From the NCBI GenBank assembly GCA_016794625.1, contig JAEUGY010000046.1, positions 124,001 through 188,000 of the forward strand: a stretch of 64,000 nt of DNA, read 5' to 3'. Numbering within the stretch: the first letter of the stretch is position 1; each line of letters begins with the position of its first letter. The position numbers were made by a program, and so were the translations under genes. The notes below the pieces were generated by a model, which had not been told where the DNA came from, did not search any database, and was given only the letters and a program-made list of their open reading frames with translations. This document shows, piece after piece, positions 36,642 to 45,642 of the stretch. Origin of the DNA: Opitutaceae bacterium (lineage in GTDB: Bacteria; Verrucomicrobiota; Verrucomicrobiia; Opitutales; Opitutaceae).

Positions 36642-36986
36642 ATGAAAACTGTAATTCATTCCCACTCACGCGGCAGCCTGGTTCTGCTGGCTTTCTTCAC
36701 ACTCGGGGTAGGCGCCTTTGCTCAGGATGTTTCGGAAAAGGACAAGGCAAAGTCACTGCCTCCGGCCATTCTCAGGAAGTACGACGTCGACCGGGATGGT
36801 CTCTTGAGCGACAGCGAAAAGGCGGCATGGAAAGCGGACGTCCAGCGCGGACGCGCTGAAGCTCAAGCCAAGCGACTTGAGAAGTTCGACACTAACCACG
36901 ACGGCAAACTCGACAAGGGCGAGAAGGCTCAAGCCGCAAAGCCTCAATCCGCTAAAGCTGCATCGGAGAAGCCGAGCTCGAACTAA
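36642..36986 (+). CDS. Secreted EF-hand protein
   Basis: 114 residues: a signal peptide (about 1-27, LVLLAFFTLGVGAFAQ) and two EF-hand loops, DVDRDGLLSDSE and DTNHDGKLDKGE, each with Asp at 1, 3 (or Asn), 5, Gly at 6 and Glu at 12. The C-terminus is Ala/Lys-rich. Small calcium-binding exported proteins of this kind are frequent in this bacterial group; function unknown. It is a single gene with its own upstream region. Confidence 0.85.
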   Translation: MKTVIHSHSRGSLVLLAFFTLGVGAFAQDVSEKDKAKSLPPAILRKYDVDRDGLLSDSEKAAWKADVQRGRAEAQAKRLEKFDTNHDGKLDKGEKAQAAKPQSAKAASEKPSSN

Positions 36987-37015
36987 CCGCCGGCGAGCCC
37001 GCCCGACCTAGGAGG

Positions 37016-37037
37016 CCACCCGCCGATCGGTGGGTGG
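37016..37037. terminator. Hairpin between convergent genes
   Basis: CCACCC (37016-37021) pairs with GGGTGG (37032-37037), extended inward by CC-GATC-GG. It lies in the 66-bp gap between the EF-hand gene and nadK. No T-run. Confidence 0.4.
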
Positions 37038-37052
37038 TCTACCCTGCAGGTG

Positions 37053-37913
37053 TCAGCTGTCGTGTGCCGTGCGCGGTGCTCGCTCCTCGTTGCCGCCACT
37101 CCACTTGAGTTTGGTGCGTACGACGGCAAAGTGCGAGTAGTCGAGCCGCTGGGCCAACCGGAGGGAACGGGACGACACCGAGATCTCGACCGGTGAGGTT
37201 TCGCAGCTCACGAGGTTGCGTTGACCGTCCATGGCCACCAACAGGCGCGCATTGTTGCTCCGGTTGAACACGCGGATCTTTACGTCGTGTCGAAAAATGA
37301 TGGATCGATTGCTCAGCGTATGCGGGCAAATCGGCGTCATGGCGATGACCTGCGCAGAGGGGTGAATCAACGGACCACCGGCAGACAAATTGTAGGCCGT
37401 GGAGCCGGTCGGCGTTGAAAAGATAAGGCCATCGCAGTAGTACTCGGTGACCAGATGCCCATCGGCGAAGACCTCCAGCTGAGCGAGCCGGGAGTTGGCT
37501 TCCGCTTTGATCAGGACGTCATTGAGGGCAAGGTCGTGCTGACCGGGTCCGGTCGAACAATCGAGGAGCGATCGCTCCGCCACGTCGAACTCGCCCTTGA
37601 GCAGGCTCCCGAAATGGTTGCGGGCTTCATCAGCCGAGAACGTCGTGAGAAACCCCAAACTGCCGCGGTTGACCCCGATGACCGGGACACGAAAACGCGC
37701 CGCGGAACGAACCACTCCCAGGAGGGTGCCGTCTCCCCCGATCACGCAGCAGGCATCGCAGCCTTCCAGGTAGGATTCCGCGATAGGAAATTGTTCGGTC
37801 GTGCGCACTTGCACGCCTTCAGTCACGGCGAGATCGCGAAGCTGTTGGGCGAGTTCTGGCGCTCCTTGTTTTTCCCGATTCACGACGAAGGCCAGTGTCC
37901 GCAGGGGAGGCAT
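37053..37913 (-). CDS. nadK: NAD kinase
   Basis: Phosphorylates NAD to NADP. 286 residues from ATG 37913; a TTG 13 codons earlier is less likely. The GGDGT motif is at 59-63, followed by NRGSLGFLT, the conserved LNDVLI, and TPTGSTAYNLSAGGP. All diagnostic blocks are present. Last gene of the M24-hldA-mutM-tlyA-nadK run, 72 bp after tlyA. Confidence 0.96.
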   Translation of the reverse strand: MPPLRTLAFVVNREKQGAPELAQQLRDLAVTEGVQVRTTEQFPIAESYLEGCDACCVIGGDGTLLGVVRSAARFRVPVIGVNRGSLGFLTTFSADEARNHFGSLLKGEFDVAERSLLDCSTGPGQHDLALNDVLIKAEANSRLAQLEVFADGHLVTEYYCDGLIFSTPTGSTAYNLSAGGPLIHPSAQVIAMTPICPHTLSNRSIIFRHDVKIRVFNRSNNARLLVAMDGQRNLVSCETSPVEISVSSRSLRLAQRLDYSHFAVVRTKLKWSGGNEERAPRTAHDS

Positions 37914-37985
37914 GATGAAAGAAAAGGAGTTGTCAGAGCCTTGGCATACCAAGATCGAGCGCTCGCGAGTGGAGGACGAGGGAAT

Positions 37986-38750
37986 TCAAGTGGTAGCGAG
38001 TTTATGCAGTCCCAGGAGGAATTCCTGATTACCGTCCGCACCGGCCAAGGGCGACTCCATAACACCCAGAAGGGTGGAGTGGGCGAGCTGGTCCAAAGCG
38101 AAAGACCTGACGGATTCGAGGGTTGCCTGCCGAACGACTTCATCACGAATCACCCCACGCCCTTTGTCGACCTCAAGCTTTCCGGCTTCAAACTGCGGTT
38201 TCACCAGCGCGATCAGGGTCCCGCCCTCGCGCACCCGCGGCCACACTGCCGGGAGCACGGTGCGCAGGGAGATAAACGAAAGGTCCATGACGACGACGTC
38301 ATAGGTCGTCCGAGGCAGTGCAACGGAATCCAGGTGGCGGGCGTTGACTTGCTCCAAATTGGTGACGCGCGGATCGCGTCGGAGCTTGGCATGCAACTGC
38401 GCCCGGCCGACGTCTACGCAGACCACATCCGCCGCACCACGCTGGAGCACGCAATCCGTGAAGCCGCCCGTGGACGCACCGACATCGAGCACATGGGCAC
38501 CTTGGAGTGCGACGCCAAACCGTTCCAGAAATGCGGCGAGCTTTTCTCCCCCGCGGGAGACAAAACGAGGGGGCTGATCCACGCGCAGCGACTCAATGTC
38601 GACCGGCAATTCTTTGCCCGGCTTGTCCAGGCGCTCCGTTCCAAGGTGCACGGCTCCGGCCATGATCAGCGCCTTGGCCTGAGCGCGCGACTCCGCCATG
38701 CCGCGCTCCACGAGAAGTTCATCCAGGCGCTTTTTTGCGGGTTTGTTCAT
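37986..38750 (-). CDS. tlyA: TlyA-family rRNA 2'-O-methyltransferase
   Basis: 254 residues. N-terminal S4 RNA-binding domain ([20 protein letters not shown]), then the FtsJ-like methyltransferase with [15 protein letters not shown], the SAM motif [12 protein letters not shown] and [14 protein letters not shown]. TlyA methylates cytidines of 16S and 23S rRNA; older annotation calls it hemolysin A. ATG 38750 overlaps the mutM stop by 4 nt, so translation is probably coupled. Confidence 0.94.
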   Translation of the reverse strand: MNKPAKKRLDELLVERGMAESRAQAKALIMAGAVHLGTERLDKPGKELPVDIESLRVDQPPRFVSRGGEKLAAFLERFGVALQGAHVLDVGASTGGFTDCVLQRGAADVVCVDVGRAQLHAKLRRDPRVTNLEQVNARHLDSVALPRTTYDVVVMDLSFISLRTVLPAVWPRVREGGTLIALVKPQFEAGKLEVDKGRGVIRDEVVRQATLESVRSFALDQLAHSTLLGVMESPLAGADGNQEFLLGLHKLATT

Positions 38751-39559
38751 GGCCCGGAGGTCAACCGCTGCTGCCGTCCCGGCGACCAGCAGGTGGTGCG
38801 CCCACCCACGGTTTCCCGAATGAGGACCTGGCCGGTTCGTGGACAACGTCCGCCCTCCTGCCAGCGGTGTGGAAAAAGCCAGGACTTGGGCGGATCCCTG
38901 AAGTCTTGGCCGATAGTTTCCATGGCTCTGCGGCAGACCCACTGACATTCGCGGTGGAGTCGCAGGGCCTGCCCTGCGGTGAGCGCCCCGGCGGGCAACC
39001 GCGGATGAAGCCCGGCCCGCCACAAAATCTCGTCCGCCATCCAGTTTCCAATGCCGGGAAAGCGTTCCTGCATCAGCAGCACGGCCTTGAGAGGCGACTT
39101 TCTCCGCCGGTTCAAGAACTGCACCAGATCTTTCACAGTGAAGCCCTCTGATGCGACGGGGGCGGGAATGCGGGCCCACCAAGCCGGCGTATCCTGCCCT
39201 GCCGTGAAGTCGACCCGGCCGAACATGCGCGGGTCGGAAAAGACGAGCACACCCGACGGAGTCGAGAGCGCGAGGTGGTCCGCCTTCGACGCACGGTATC
39301 CACTGGGATGGTGCGCGAGTGAGCCCGTCATACCGAGGTGGATTCCGAGCCAGGCTCCGGTGCTTGATCGGAAGGCCATTTGTTTCCCGGCCGCCATCGA
39401 GACGGTCAAGGGCAGGCCGGTCAGGCCGCGCTCCAGGGCGCGGGTATCACAGTCTCGAAAAACCCGTGCCTCGCGATGAAGCTGCACGGAATGAATGACC
39501 TGGTTCAGACCCGGGTCCCACTGCTTTCGAAAGTACTCAACTTCGGCGAGCTCGGGCAT
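38747..39559 (-). CDS. mutM: Formamidopyrimidine-DNA glycosylase, zinc finger degenerate
   Basis: Base-excision-repair glycosylase for 8-oxoguanine and ring-opened purines. 270 residues from ATG 39559, giving the catalytic N-terminus MPELAEVE with Pro1 and Glu2 of the mature chain. The helix-two-turn-helix region has [20 protein letters not shown]. The C-terminal finger keeps the DNA-contacting loop VGGRTT but has CPRT in place of CxxC and TTCWSPGRQ in place of the second CxxC, so four-Cys zinc binding is not possible. It resembles the zincless finger of NEIL1 and plant FPG. Confidence 0.92.
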   Translation of the reverse strand: MPELAEVEYFRKQWDPGLNQVIHSVQLHREARVFRDCDTRALERGLTGLPLTVSMAAGKQMAFRSSTGAWLGIHLGMTGSLAHHPSGYRASKADHLALSTPSGVLVFSDPRMFGRVDFTAGQDTPAWWARIPAPVASEGFTVKDLVQFLNRRRKSPLKAVLLMQERFPGIGNWMADEILWRAGLHPRLPAGALTAGQALRLHRECQWVCRRAMETIGQDFRDPPKSWLFPHRWQEGGRCPRTGQVLIRETVGGRTTCWSPGRQQRLTSGP

Positions 39560-39603
39560 GGCGGAGATGACCGAAAACCTGGGCGAACCGGGCACCGCCG
39601 GAG

Positions 39604-40593
39604 TTAGGGACGGTGTGAAACATAGGCCAGCAGTTCTGAGGGTGCCACGGTTGCCGTACCCAGTTTGCCGACCACGACGCCCGCCGCGGCATTGGCAAAG
39701 TGGGCGGCGGTTTCCAGACCCTCACCGGCCGCCAGTGCGAGCACGATCGCAGCCAGCGAGGTGTCGCCCGCCCCCGACGTATCAGCCACTTCCCGCGCCG
39801 CAGTCGGGATCTGCCGCAGGACTTTTCCTTCGCTACTCAGGAGAAGTCCGTCTTCGCTCAAGGTGACCACGAGGTACTTGACCTGATGCCGCTCGTGGAT
39901 GCGCCGGCAGACCTCTTCAGAGGGAAACGGCCGGCCACTACGCCACTCGATACCCGCCAGCTGTGCGGCTTCACCCCGATTTGGCGTCAACAAGTCCAGC
40001 CCCGAGAAACGCATGGGGCGCTTTGGTTTTGGGTCGAGAGCGACAATGCAGCCGTTGGCGCGGGCCACGGCGGTGACCTCGGCAATGAGTTCGTCTGAGA
40101 CCAAGCCCTTGGCGTAGTCGGAAAAAATGACGGCATCGCTTTTCTCAATCGCTCGTGACAGCCGGCGGGCCGCGGTTTTGGCATCCACGCGATAGGACTC
40201 GGGCGGATCCTCGCGATCCAGCCGGCAAAGTTGCTGGTGCTGGAGGATGACGCGCGATTTGACGATGGTAGCGCCTCCGCCGGTCAGGGCCTGTGTTTCC
40301 ACCTGCCTTTCGTTCAGCACCTGGCGAAGCCGGAGTCCGGCCTCGTCTTTGCCGATGAAGCCCGCAAGGACCGCCCGTGCTCCCATGGAGGTGCAATTCA
40401 CGGCCACGTTGGCCGCCCCGCCGGGGACGTAGCTGTCCCGGGCCACTTCGACCACGGGTACTGGCGCCTCGGGCGAAATCCGGGTGGCATTCCCCCAGAT
40501 ATAGTGGTCGAGCATGACATCCCCGATCACCAGGATCCGTTTGTCGCGAATCTTCTCCAACAAGCCACGCGTGCGGGCGGTCGAGATCGACAT
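39604..40593 (-). CDS. hldA: D-glycero-beta-D-manno-heptose-7-phosphate kinase-like (PfkB family)
   Basis: 329-residue ribokinase-family sugar kinase. Similarity to the kinase half of HldE/RfaE is strong: ILVIGDVMLDHYIWGNATRIS, EAPVPVVEV, PGGAANVAVN, and the anion hole DTSGAGDT. The adenylyltransferase half is missing, so HldC would be a separate gene. Makes heptose precursors for LPS core, fitting the LPS genes at 8-10 kb. ATG 40593 chosen from the family start; 7 bp after the M24 peptidase gene. Confidence 0.9.
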   Translation of the reverse strand: MSISTARTRGLLEKIRDKRILVIGDVMLDHYIWGNATRISPEAPVPVVEVARDSYVPGGAANVAVNCTSMGARAVLAGFIGKDEAGLRLRQVLNERQVETQALTGGGATIVKSRVILQHQQLCRLDREDPPESYRVDAKTAARRLSRAIEKSDAVIFSDYAKGLVSDELIAEVTAVARANGCIVALDPKPKRPMRFSGLDLLTPNRGEAAQLAGIEWRSGRPFPSEEVCRRIHERHQVKYLVVTLSEDGLLLSSEGKVLRQIPTAAREVADTSGAGDTSLAAIVLALAAGEGLETAAHFANAAAGVVVGKLGTATVAPSELLAYVSHRP

Positions 40594-40600
40594 GGGGAAA

Positions 40601-41743
40601 TCAGCGCAGCTCCCAATTGTAATGATAGTCGGAGAGCAAACGCGGACGGGTCGCCGTGACCTGGACCACGTCCTCGATTCTGCAGCCCCCGAGTCCCGGA
40701 TAGTACAAGCCTGGCTCAACCGTAGTAACAGCTCCGCTCTTGAGCGGATAGTCGATGGCTCCGCTCAGTCGCGGAAGCTCGTGGACGGCAAGGCCGAGGC
40801 CGTGACCCGTGCCATGAAAGAAGCCGATGGAGCCGGAGGGTGTGGCCTTGGTCTCGTAACCCTTTTCGGTGAAGACGGTGACGCAGGCCCGATGGGCATC
40901 GCGACCGTTCGCACCGTCTTTGATCTGTTTCAGAGCTGCTTTTTGAGCGGAGCGCACTGCGTCGACCAGGGCGCGCTGGGCATCGCTGGCGCGACCCCTC
41001 AGAAACGTTCGCGTCATGTCTCCATGGTATCCGGTCTTCTGTGATCGTGGAAACACATCGACGATGATGAGTTCGTTGGGCCGAAGCGGCCCTGATCCCC
41101 GATTATGGGGATCGCAAGCCTGGTCGCCCCCGGCGGCAATGGTGTCGAGGGAAACGCCACCGGCCTCGAGGCAGGCGGTTTCGATCGCAAACTTGAGCCG
41201 TTCGCTCGTCAGCACTTCCCCTCGAAACATCAGCCGGTCTTTGCGGATGGTGCTCTTGGCCAGAACCTGTTCGGCGGCTCCGATGCCGACAGCAGCGATC
41301 CGGTTGCCCTCACGAATGGCCCGGACTTCGAATGCGGACTTGAACTCCCGTTCCGGAAGGATGGGACCCGCGACGACCTCCAGAGCCAGCCCCCGGCGGC
41401 GCAGTTTTTCGAAAAGCCCGGCCGGAAAATCCTCGGGGATGAAAAAGCGATCCACGTGGTACTTCTCCGCGGCGAGCAAAATGATGTCCGCCGCTCCCAG
41501 TGCGACATCCGGCCAGCGTTCACGCGCCTGATCCCGCAATGGTTCCAACGGGAGCACCTCGTCGAGGCTGGATTCCTTGAGGGCGCGTCCAAATTCGAGG
41601 GCATTGAAAATGCCGACCTTCTTGCCTCCGATCCGCAGCGCGATAAACGGGTCGGGAACGTGGAGACCGCTGAAGTAACGCATGTCGGCATTGTGAGCCG
41701 AATCGGAGTAGAGGAGCAGGGCTTGATCGGAGGGAGCGGGCAC
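40601..41743 (-). CDS. M24-family metallopeptidase (Xaa-Pro peptidase-like)
   Basis: About 380 residues. The C-terminal pita-bread domain has all five metal ligands: two Asp in IIVDVFPRSQKTGYHGDMTR, His in GTGHGLGLAVHELP, and Glu residues in TTVEPGLYYP and CRIEDVVQ. The N-terminal creatinase-like domain begins near YSDSAHNADMRYFSG. The start is uncertain because the frame is open far upstream; GTG 41743 is chosen as the nearest start before the homologous part. First gene of the run that continues to nadK. Confidence 0.88.
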   Translation of the reverse strand: MPAPSDQALLLYSDSAHNADMRYFSGLHVPDPFIALRIGGKKVGIFNALEFGRALKESSLDEVLPLEPLRDQARERWPDVALGAADIILLAAEKYHVDRFFIPEDFPAGLFEKLRRRGLALEVVAGPILPEREFKSAFEVRAIREGNRIAAVGIGAAEQVLAKSTIRKDRLMFRGEVLTSERLKFAIETACLEAGGVSLDTIAAGGDQACDPHNRGSGPLRPNELIIVDVFPRSQKTGYHGDMTRTFLRGRASDAQRALVDAVRSAQKAALKQIKDGANGRDAHRACVTVFTEKGYETKATPSGSIGFFHGTGHGLGLAVHELPRLSGAIDYPLKSGAVTTVEPGLYYPGLGGCRIEDVVQVTATRPRLLSDYHYNWELR

Positions 41744-41793
41744 GGCGAAAGGAGGTTTGTGTCGGGCCAGGGACCCTATTTGCTGCGGAGACC

Positions 41794-42324
41794 GTGACGA
41801 ACGCAAACTCACTTTCGATCTCCCTCCGGTCTCTGCTGCTCGCCTGGTTGAGTCTCGCCCTTTTCCCCGTGATGGGCGCTGGGGCGAAAGAACCTGCAAA
41901 GCCTGCGAGCGAGTATTTTGCGATTCAGCTTGGCGACAAAGTGGTCCGGATGCAGTTGGCAGTTCTCCCACACGAGATGGAGCGCGGTCTGATGTTCAGA
42001 AAGACACTGAAGCCCGATGAAGGCATGCTCTTCGTCTATCCAAAGCCCCAAGGCCTTGGGTTCTGGATGCGCAACACGCCGTTGCCCTTGGATATTGGAT
42101 TTTTTGATGCGGAAGGACGTCTCCGTGAGATCTACCCGCTGTACCCGCACGATGAGACGACCGTGAAGTCGAAAGGTGAAAACCTCCAGTATGCGCTGGA
42201 GGTCAACCAAGGCTGGTTTCGCAATGAAAAGGTATCTCCCGGGGCGCGACTGGACCTGAAGGCGCTGAGCCGGGCTCTTTTGGAGCGCGGCTTCGATCCG
42301 ACCAAGTTTGGTCTGCAGCCCTGA
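41794..42324 (+). CDS. DUF192-family exported protein
   Basis: 176 residues from GTG 41794. Signal peptide at about 10-31 (SLRSLLLAWLSLALFPVMGAGA). The domain shows the DUF192 pattern: MERGLMFRKTLKPDEGMLFVY, FWMRNTPLPLDIGFFD and VNQGWFRNEKVSPG. Function of the family is not settled. Divergent from the M24 peptidase gene across 50 bp. Confidence 0.88.
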   Translation: MTNANSLSISLRSLLLAWLSLALFPVMGAGAKEPAKPASEYFAIQLGDKVVRMQLAVLPHEMERGLMFRKTLKPDEGMLFVYPKPQGLGFWMRNTPLPLDIGFFDAEGRLREIYPLYPHDETTVKSKGENLQYALEVNQGWFRNEKVSPGARLDLKALSRALLERGFDPTKFGLQP

Positions 42325-42342
42325 AACGCGGCGTCGGAACGA

Positions 42343-42822
42343 TTACTCGAGACGATGTCCGCGCGCGCTTTTCGTTGAATCCGAGTCTTTTGGAACTTCG
42401 TTGTCGGTCCGAAGGACGAGAACGGGGGTTTTGGTCTTCACCCAAACATCAGCCTCTTTGAAGTGCTTGGCGGGCACGCTTTCCATCGCCTCGCCGACCG
42501 TCTTCACCGGTAGGAGGCGCCCTTTCTTGGTCGCGTTGAAATCGTAGACGCCCTTGAAAATGCGTTCCTGAGTGGTGGCCACGCTTTCGTTTTCGGGGAT
42601 CTGCAGCACCCAACCGGCAAAATCGTGCTTCGGGAAACGGTCCTCCGGATCGCTGACGAGGATGACAAACTGTTTCTTCACGGCCGGCGGTTTGTCTTCG
42701 TCCGCACGGGCGGCCGCCTCGGCCAGGGTATTCATTTCCTCCACCAACTGGCGAAGAAGCGAAGGGTCGACCTTGTTGCGCTTAAGGATTTCGGCGACTT
42801 GATTGACATCGATTTTCGGCAT
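42343..42822 (-). CDS. Uncharacterised cytoplasmic protein
   Basis: 159 residues, no family recognised. It begins MPKIDVNQVAEILKRNKVD, has an amphipathic helical first third, then a strand-rich middle (FVILVSDPEDRFPKHDFAGWVLQ in pieces) and a hydrophilic tail. No signal or membrane segment. ATG 42822 is chosen because it lies 36 bp from the divergent NUDIX gene; an ATG nine codons earlier is possible. Codon usage matches neighbours, supporting a real gene. Confidence 0.7.
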   Translation of the reverse strand: MPKIDVNQVAEILKRNKVDPSLLRQLVEEMNTLAEAAARADEDKPPAVKKQFVILVSDPEDRFPKHDFAGWVLQIPENESVATTQERIFKGVYDFNATKKGRLLPVKTVGEAMESVPAKHFKEADVWVKTKTPVLVLRTDNEVPKDSDSTKSARGHRLE

Positions 42823-42858
42823 GGCGTGTCGGAGGGTGAACCCCATCAAAGGACATCC

Positions 42859-43416
42859 ATGCCCGGCAAAGACAAGCTTACGTCAGCGCAAAACCTCGAC
42901 GAACTGTTTGACGTGGTGAATGCGCAAGACGAAGTCGTGGCGCAAGCCACTCGACGCGAAGTGCATCGGCGAGAGCTGTTTCATCGTGCGGTGCACGTAT
43001 TTGTGTTTGGGGACGACGGCCGTGTTTTCCTTCAGAAACGCTCGATGGCCAAGGATCGTTCGCCGGGACTTTGGGATGCTTCGTGTTCCGGACACGTTGA
43101 TGCAGGAGAAGCCTACGATGCTGCGGCCAGCCGAGAGTTGAGGGAGGAAATTGGACTGGCACCGGCGCGTCCGCCGGAGCGTTGGCTGTATGTCGAGGCG
43201 CAGGCCCAAACGGGATGGGAGTTCATTTGGGTCTATCGTGTCCAAGGCAACGGTCCCTTTGTCTTGCACCCGGCCGAAATCGAATGTGGAGAATGGTCCA
43301 CCTGGGACGAGATCTCCCTCGCGGTCCGCCTCAACCCCGAGCGGTTTACGAGCCCATTCCGGCTCATCTGGGCCCGTTTGTGTGCGCAGAGAGAGCTCGG
43401 TGGAGAATTGCGCTAG
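42859..43416 (+). CDS. NUDIX hydrolase, isopentenyl-diphosphate-isomerase-like
   Basis: 185 residues. The NUDIX box is complete: GHVDAGEAYDAAASRELREE with IGL following. The N-terminal part (LDELFDVVNAQDEVVAQATR, then HRRELFHRAVHVFVF) is like the IDI/YfcD group, which acts on isopentenyl or nucleoside diphosphates. The Cys and Glu used by true IDI isomerases cannot be confirmed, so I call only the NUDIX fold. ATG 42859; overlaps the convergent small gene by 4 nt at its end. Confidence 0.9.
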   Translation: MPGKDKLTSAQNLDELFDVVNAQDEVVAQATRREVHRRELFHRAVHVFVFGDDGRVFLQKRSMAKDRSPGLWDASCSGHVDAGEAYDAAASRELREEIGLAPARPPERWLYVEAQAQTGWEFIWVYRVQGNGPFVLHPAEIECGEWSTWDEISLAVRLNPERFTSPFRLIWARLCAQRELGGELR

Positions 43417-43661
43417 CGGGCGGCCTCACGCATGCGTTCGATTTCTGCGAACTGTTTCGGAGAGAGAAGCCTTCGAGGAACTCGTCGACGGGCCTCATCG
43501 AGGAGGCGGTCCCAGTCGCTTTCCGTCGCCGGATGAACGTCCCACGACTGGTGGTGCCCCTGTTTGCGCGTCCACGTCACATTTCCGCCGTGAATGTCGA
43601 CCAGGATTTGGAACTTTTTACCGTTCTCGTCCTTGTCCCACCAACCAAATTCCATGCTCAT
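43413..43661 (-). CDS. Small conserved-looking protein of unknown function
   Basis: 82 residues, highly hydrophilic, Trp-rich: MSMEFGWWDKDENGKKFQ, then VTWTRKQGHHQSWDVHPA and a C-terminal helix ending RLLSPKQFAEIERMREAAR-type. No signal or membrane segment. It ends overlapping the NUDIX stop from the other strand, and follows the metallophosphoesterase gene by 27 bp. I know of no function. Confidence 0.7.
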   Translation of the reverse strand: MSMEFGWWDKDENGKKFQILVDIHGGNVTWTRKQGHHQSWDVHPATESDWDRLLDEARRRVPRRLLSPKQFAEIERMREAAR

Positions 43662-43688
43662 GGGATGAGGCGATAGCGTGAAACGCCC

Positions 43689-44504
43689 TTACTTCGCCAG
43701 CGGAAACGTGTTCAGGATGGATCCGCACCGGTAGCGACCTCCTTGTCGGATCAGACTTCGGACGGTGAGTGATCGGTCTGATACATCCACGCACAACCCG
43801 CGGAACGGCCACTCGAACGAGCCCGTATTGATGGCGATGCGGTTTGATGTCCGATCTCTCCAAACGGCTGGATAGTGAATGTGTCCGAAGAGTATAAACT
43901 GAGCTTCGGGCCGGTGCTTTTTCGCCCACGAAAACGCATACTCGGGGGCCTGCCTCCAGGCCTGGATCATTCGGAGCGTTTGCTTGGGAGGCAGCAGGGT
44001 TCGGATCACTTGGGCAAGCCTCGCTCCCAGGCTCCGATTGGAGGGATCGTGATGGGCACCGCTTCGGAGATGTGCGGCACGATGAGCGGCAAAAAGATCT
44101 CTCAGACTGCCCGATTGGGTGGAGATTTCCCGGATGAGGCGTTCTTCCGCGATAAGTTTGCCCAGCAGTTTCGCGTACCTCGACCAGGGTGCGGCATCAT
44201 CCCAGAAGATGTCTCCATGGGTGACCCAAATTCGGCCGTTTGCCAGCACCCGTTCGTGGCTCTCCGATATTGCGGGATCGTGGTTACCGGCAAGAAAGGT
44301 GACCGGCATTTTTCTCTGGAGGAAGAAGCACCTCAATTCCTCTTCGAGGGCACGGCTTGAAGGGTGGCGTGCCTCAAGGGTATCTCCGTTGAGAATGAGC
44401 TCCGAGGCACCCTCCAGCAGCGGATCGAGCGCGTCGAGAGACTGCAACCCCGTCCGATCGCGGTAGTGAAGATCGGAGAGGATTCGGACGACACGGTCGG
44501 GCAC
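43689..44504 (-). CDS. Calcineurin-like metallophosphoesterase, LpxH-like
   Basis: 271 residues from GTG 44504. The five metal-site blocks are present: SDLHYRD, LNGDTLEAR, AGNHDPA, THGD and GHIHYPA. The fold and size fit UDP-2,3-diacylglucosamine pyrophosphatase relatives, but the lipid-binding lid of LpxH is not obvious, so the substrate is open. A stand-alone gene in tandem with the small protein downstream. Confidence 0.85.
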   Translation of the reverse strand: MPDRVVRILSDLHYRDRTGLQSLDALDPLLEGASELILNGDTLEARHPSSRALEEELRCFFLQRKMPVTFLAGNHDPAISESHERVLANGRIWVTHGDIFWDDAAPWSRYAKLLGKLIAEERLIREISTQSGSLRDLFAAHRAAHLRSGAHHDPSNRSLGARLAQVIRTLLPPKQTLRMIQAWRQAPEYAFSWAKKHRPEAQFILFGHIHYPAVWRDRTSNRIAINTGSFEWPFRGLCVDVSDRSLTVRSLIRQGGRYRCGSILNTFPLAK

Positions 44505-44631
44505 GTCGGCAGCGAAGCGACCCCGGCAAGGTGCGCAAACTCGAATGTCGACCCGCGAAGGAAATCACTGCGCTTGCTCCGGCCGCCGGCCGAGTCGTTG
44601 CCCTGGCGGTCTTTCCCCGAGCAGGTGCCGG

Positions 44632-45309
44632 TTAGTTCTTGCCGCCCAGACCCTGCAACAGGCCGCCCAGCCCCGGCATCTCAAATCTCTTGTAATCGGC
44701 CGGAGGCGTGAACAGGGAGTCAGCAAGAGCGACCTTCTCCAGGTTCACCACTTCCATGCGATCCTCGCGGCCCTTGCGACCTTTGGTCACGGTCCGCAGC
44801 GGAAAGAAACCCTTGTTGCGCAGTTCGATTTCCCAGGCGGCGGGTTTGCGCTTGCCGCCCATGGGTCCGATGTCACTCGGGTTGACGAAATAGCCCAGTC
44901 CTTCGGTTGCCCAGATCTCGATCGGTTCCTTTTGGTCCTTGGACTTCACCAAGTACTTGGTGGCCTTGTAACCGACGATCATTTCCGACTCTGACGTCTT
45001 TTCCAGGATCGTATCGGACGCGGCGGCGGCCGCCTTTTCTGCGGCATCACGGAATGTCACGACCATGTACATCTTCTCTTCGGGCATCAGCATGAGCATC
45101 TCCTGTTTTTTGACATCCATGATCGAGCTCATGGTTTTGCCATCGGCCGCCATGTCGATGCGCATGCGCGAACCTTTGACCGCATACACCATGTCCTGGC
45201 TCTTGCCGTTGGAGGTGATTCGCATCGTGATTTTCCCTTGGAAAGGCTCGGCAGCGAAACAAGAGCAAGCGATCACGAGCAGCGCGCAGGCAGAGGTGAT
45301 GAATTTCAT
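44632..45309 (-). CDS. Exported DUF4412-like protein
   Basis: 225 residues from ATG 45309, with a signal peptide (MKFITSACALLVIACSCFA, cleavage near residue 20). The mature part is strand-rich: QGKITMRITSNGKSQDMVY, then GSRMRIDMAADGKTMSSIM and repeated Met-rich segments (MLMLMPEEKMYM). The pattern resembles DUF4412, a lipoprotein-carrier-like fold. Function unknown. The C-terminus is Gly-rich (LGGLLQGLGG). Confidence 0.75.
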   Translation of the reverse strand: MKFITSACALLVIACSCFAAEPFQGKITMRITSNGKSQDMVYAVKGSRMRIDMAADGKTMSSIMDVKKQEMLMLMPEEKMYMVVTFRDAAEKAAAAASDTILEKTSESEMIVGYKATKYLVKSKDQKEPIEIWATEGLGYFVNPSDIGPMGGKRKPAAWEIELRNKGFFPLRTVTKGRKGREDRMEVVNLEKVALADSLFTPPADYKRFEMPGLGGLLQGLGGKN

Positions 45310-45419
45310 ACCCGAGAGTCTGTTGACTCCTGCCGCGGGATTCAAGGCGTGAGCGCAGCGAGACGGCAAACCGAGGCACTCAGGCTTGCCAGTGAGCTTC
45401 GAGCGCGATGCCTTGACTC

Positions 45420-45620
45420 ATGGCACTCATCGGCGCGTGGGCGACGGTCCAAGTTCAGTTAGGCCGGGACGCTTTGGTTTCGGCTGCTTTTGACCCTGAT
45501 GTCCCAGCATTGAAGACCGGGGCTGCGGTGGCGGTAAGGCTGGCCCGATTGACGGTGAGGGAGTCCGAACCGATTGAACTCGCCGAGGGGGCTTTTCGCT
45601 TCTGCAGTCGGTCCGCCTAG
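45420..45620 (+). CDS. Possible small protein upstream of rlmJ
   Basis: A 66-codon frame (MALIGAWATVQVQLG...) that lies wholly in the 333-bp gap between the DUF4412 gene and rlmJ and ends 22 nt before the rlmJ start. Residue composition is protein-like (PVPALKTGAAVAV region, hydrophobic-charged alternation) but I recognise no family and see no clear ribosome-binding site. It may be chance. The rest of this gap shows nothing else. Confidence 0.3.
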   Translation: MALIGAWATVQVQLGRDALVSAAFDPDVPALKTGAAVAVRLARLTVRESEPIELAEGAFRFCSRSA

Positions 45621-45642
45621 GGTTTGGAACCTTCGTTATTCC

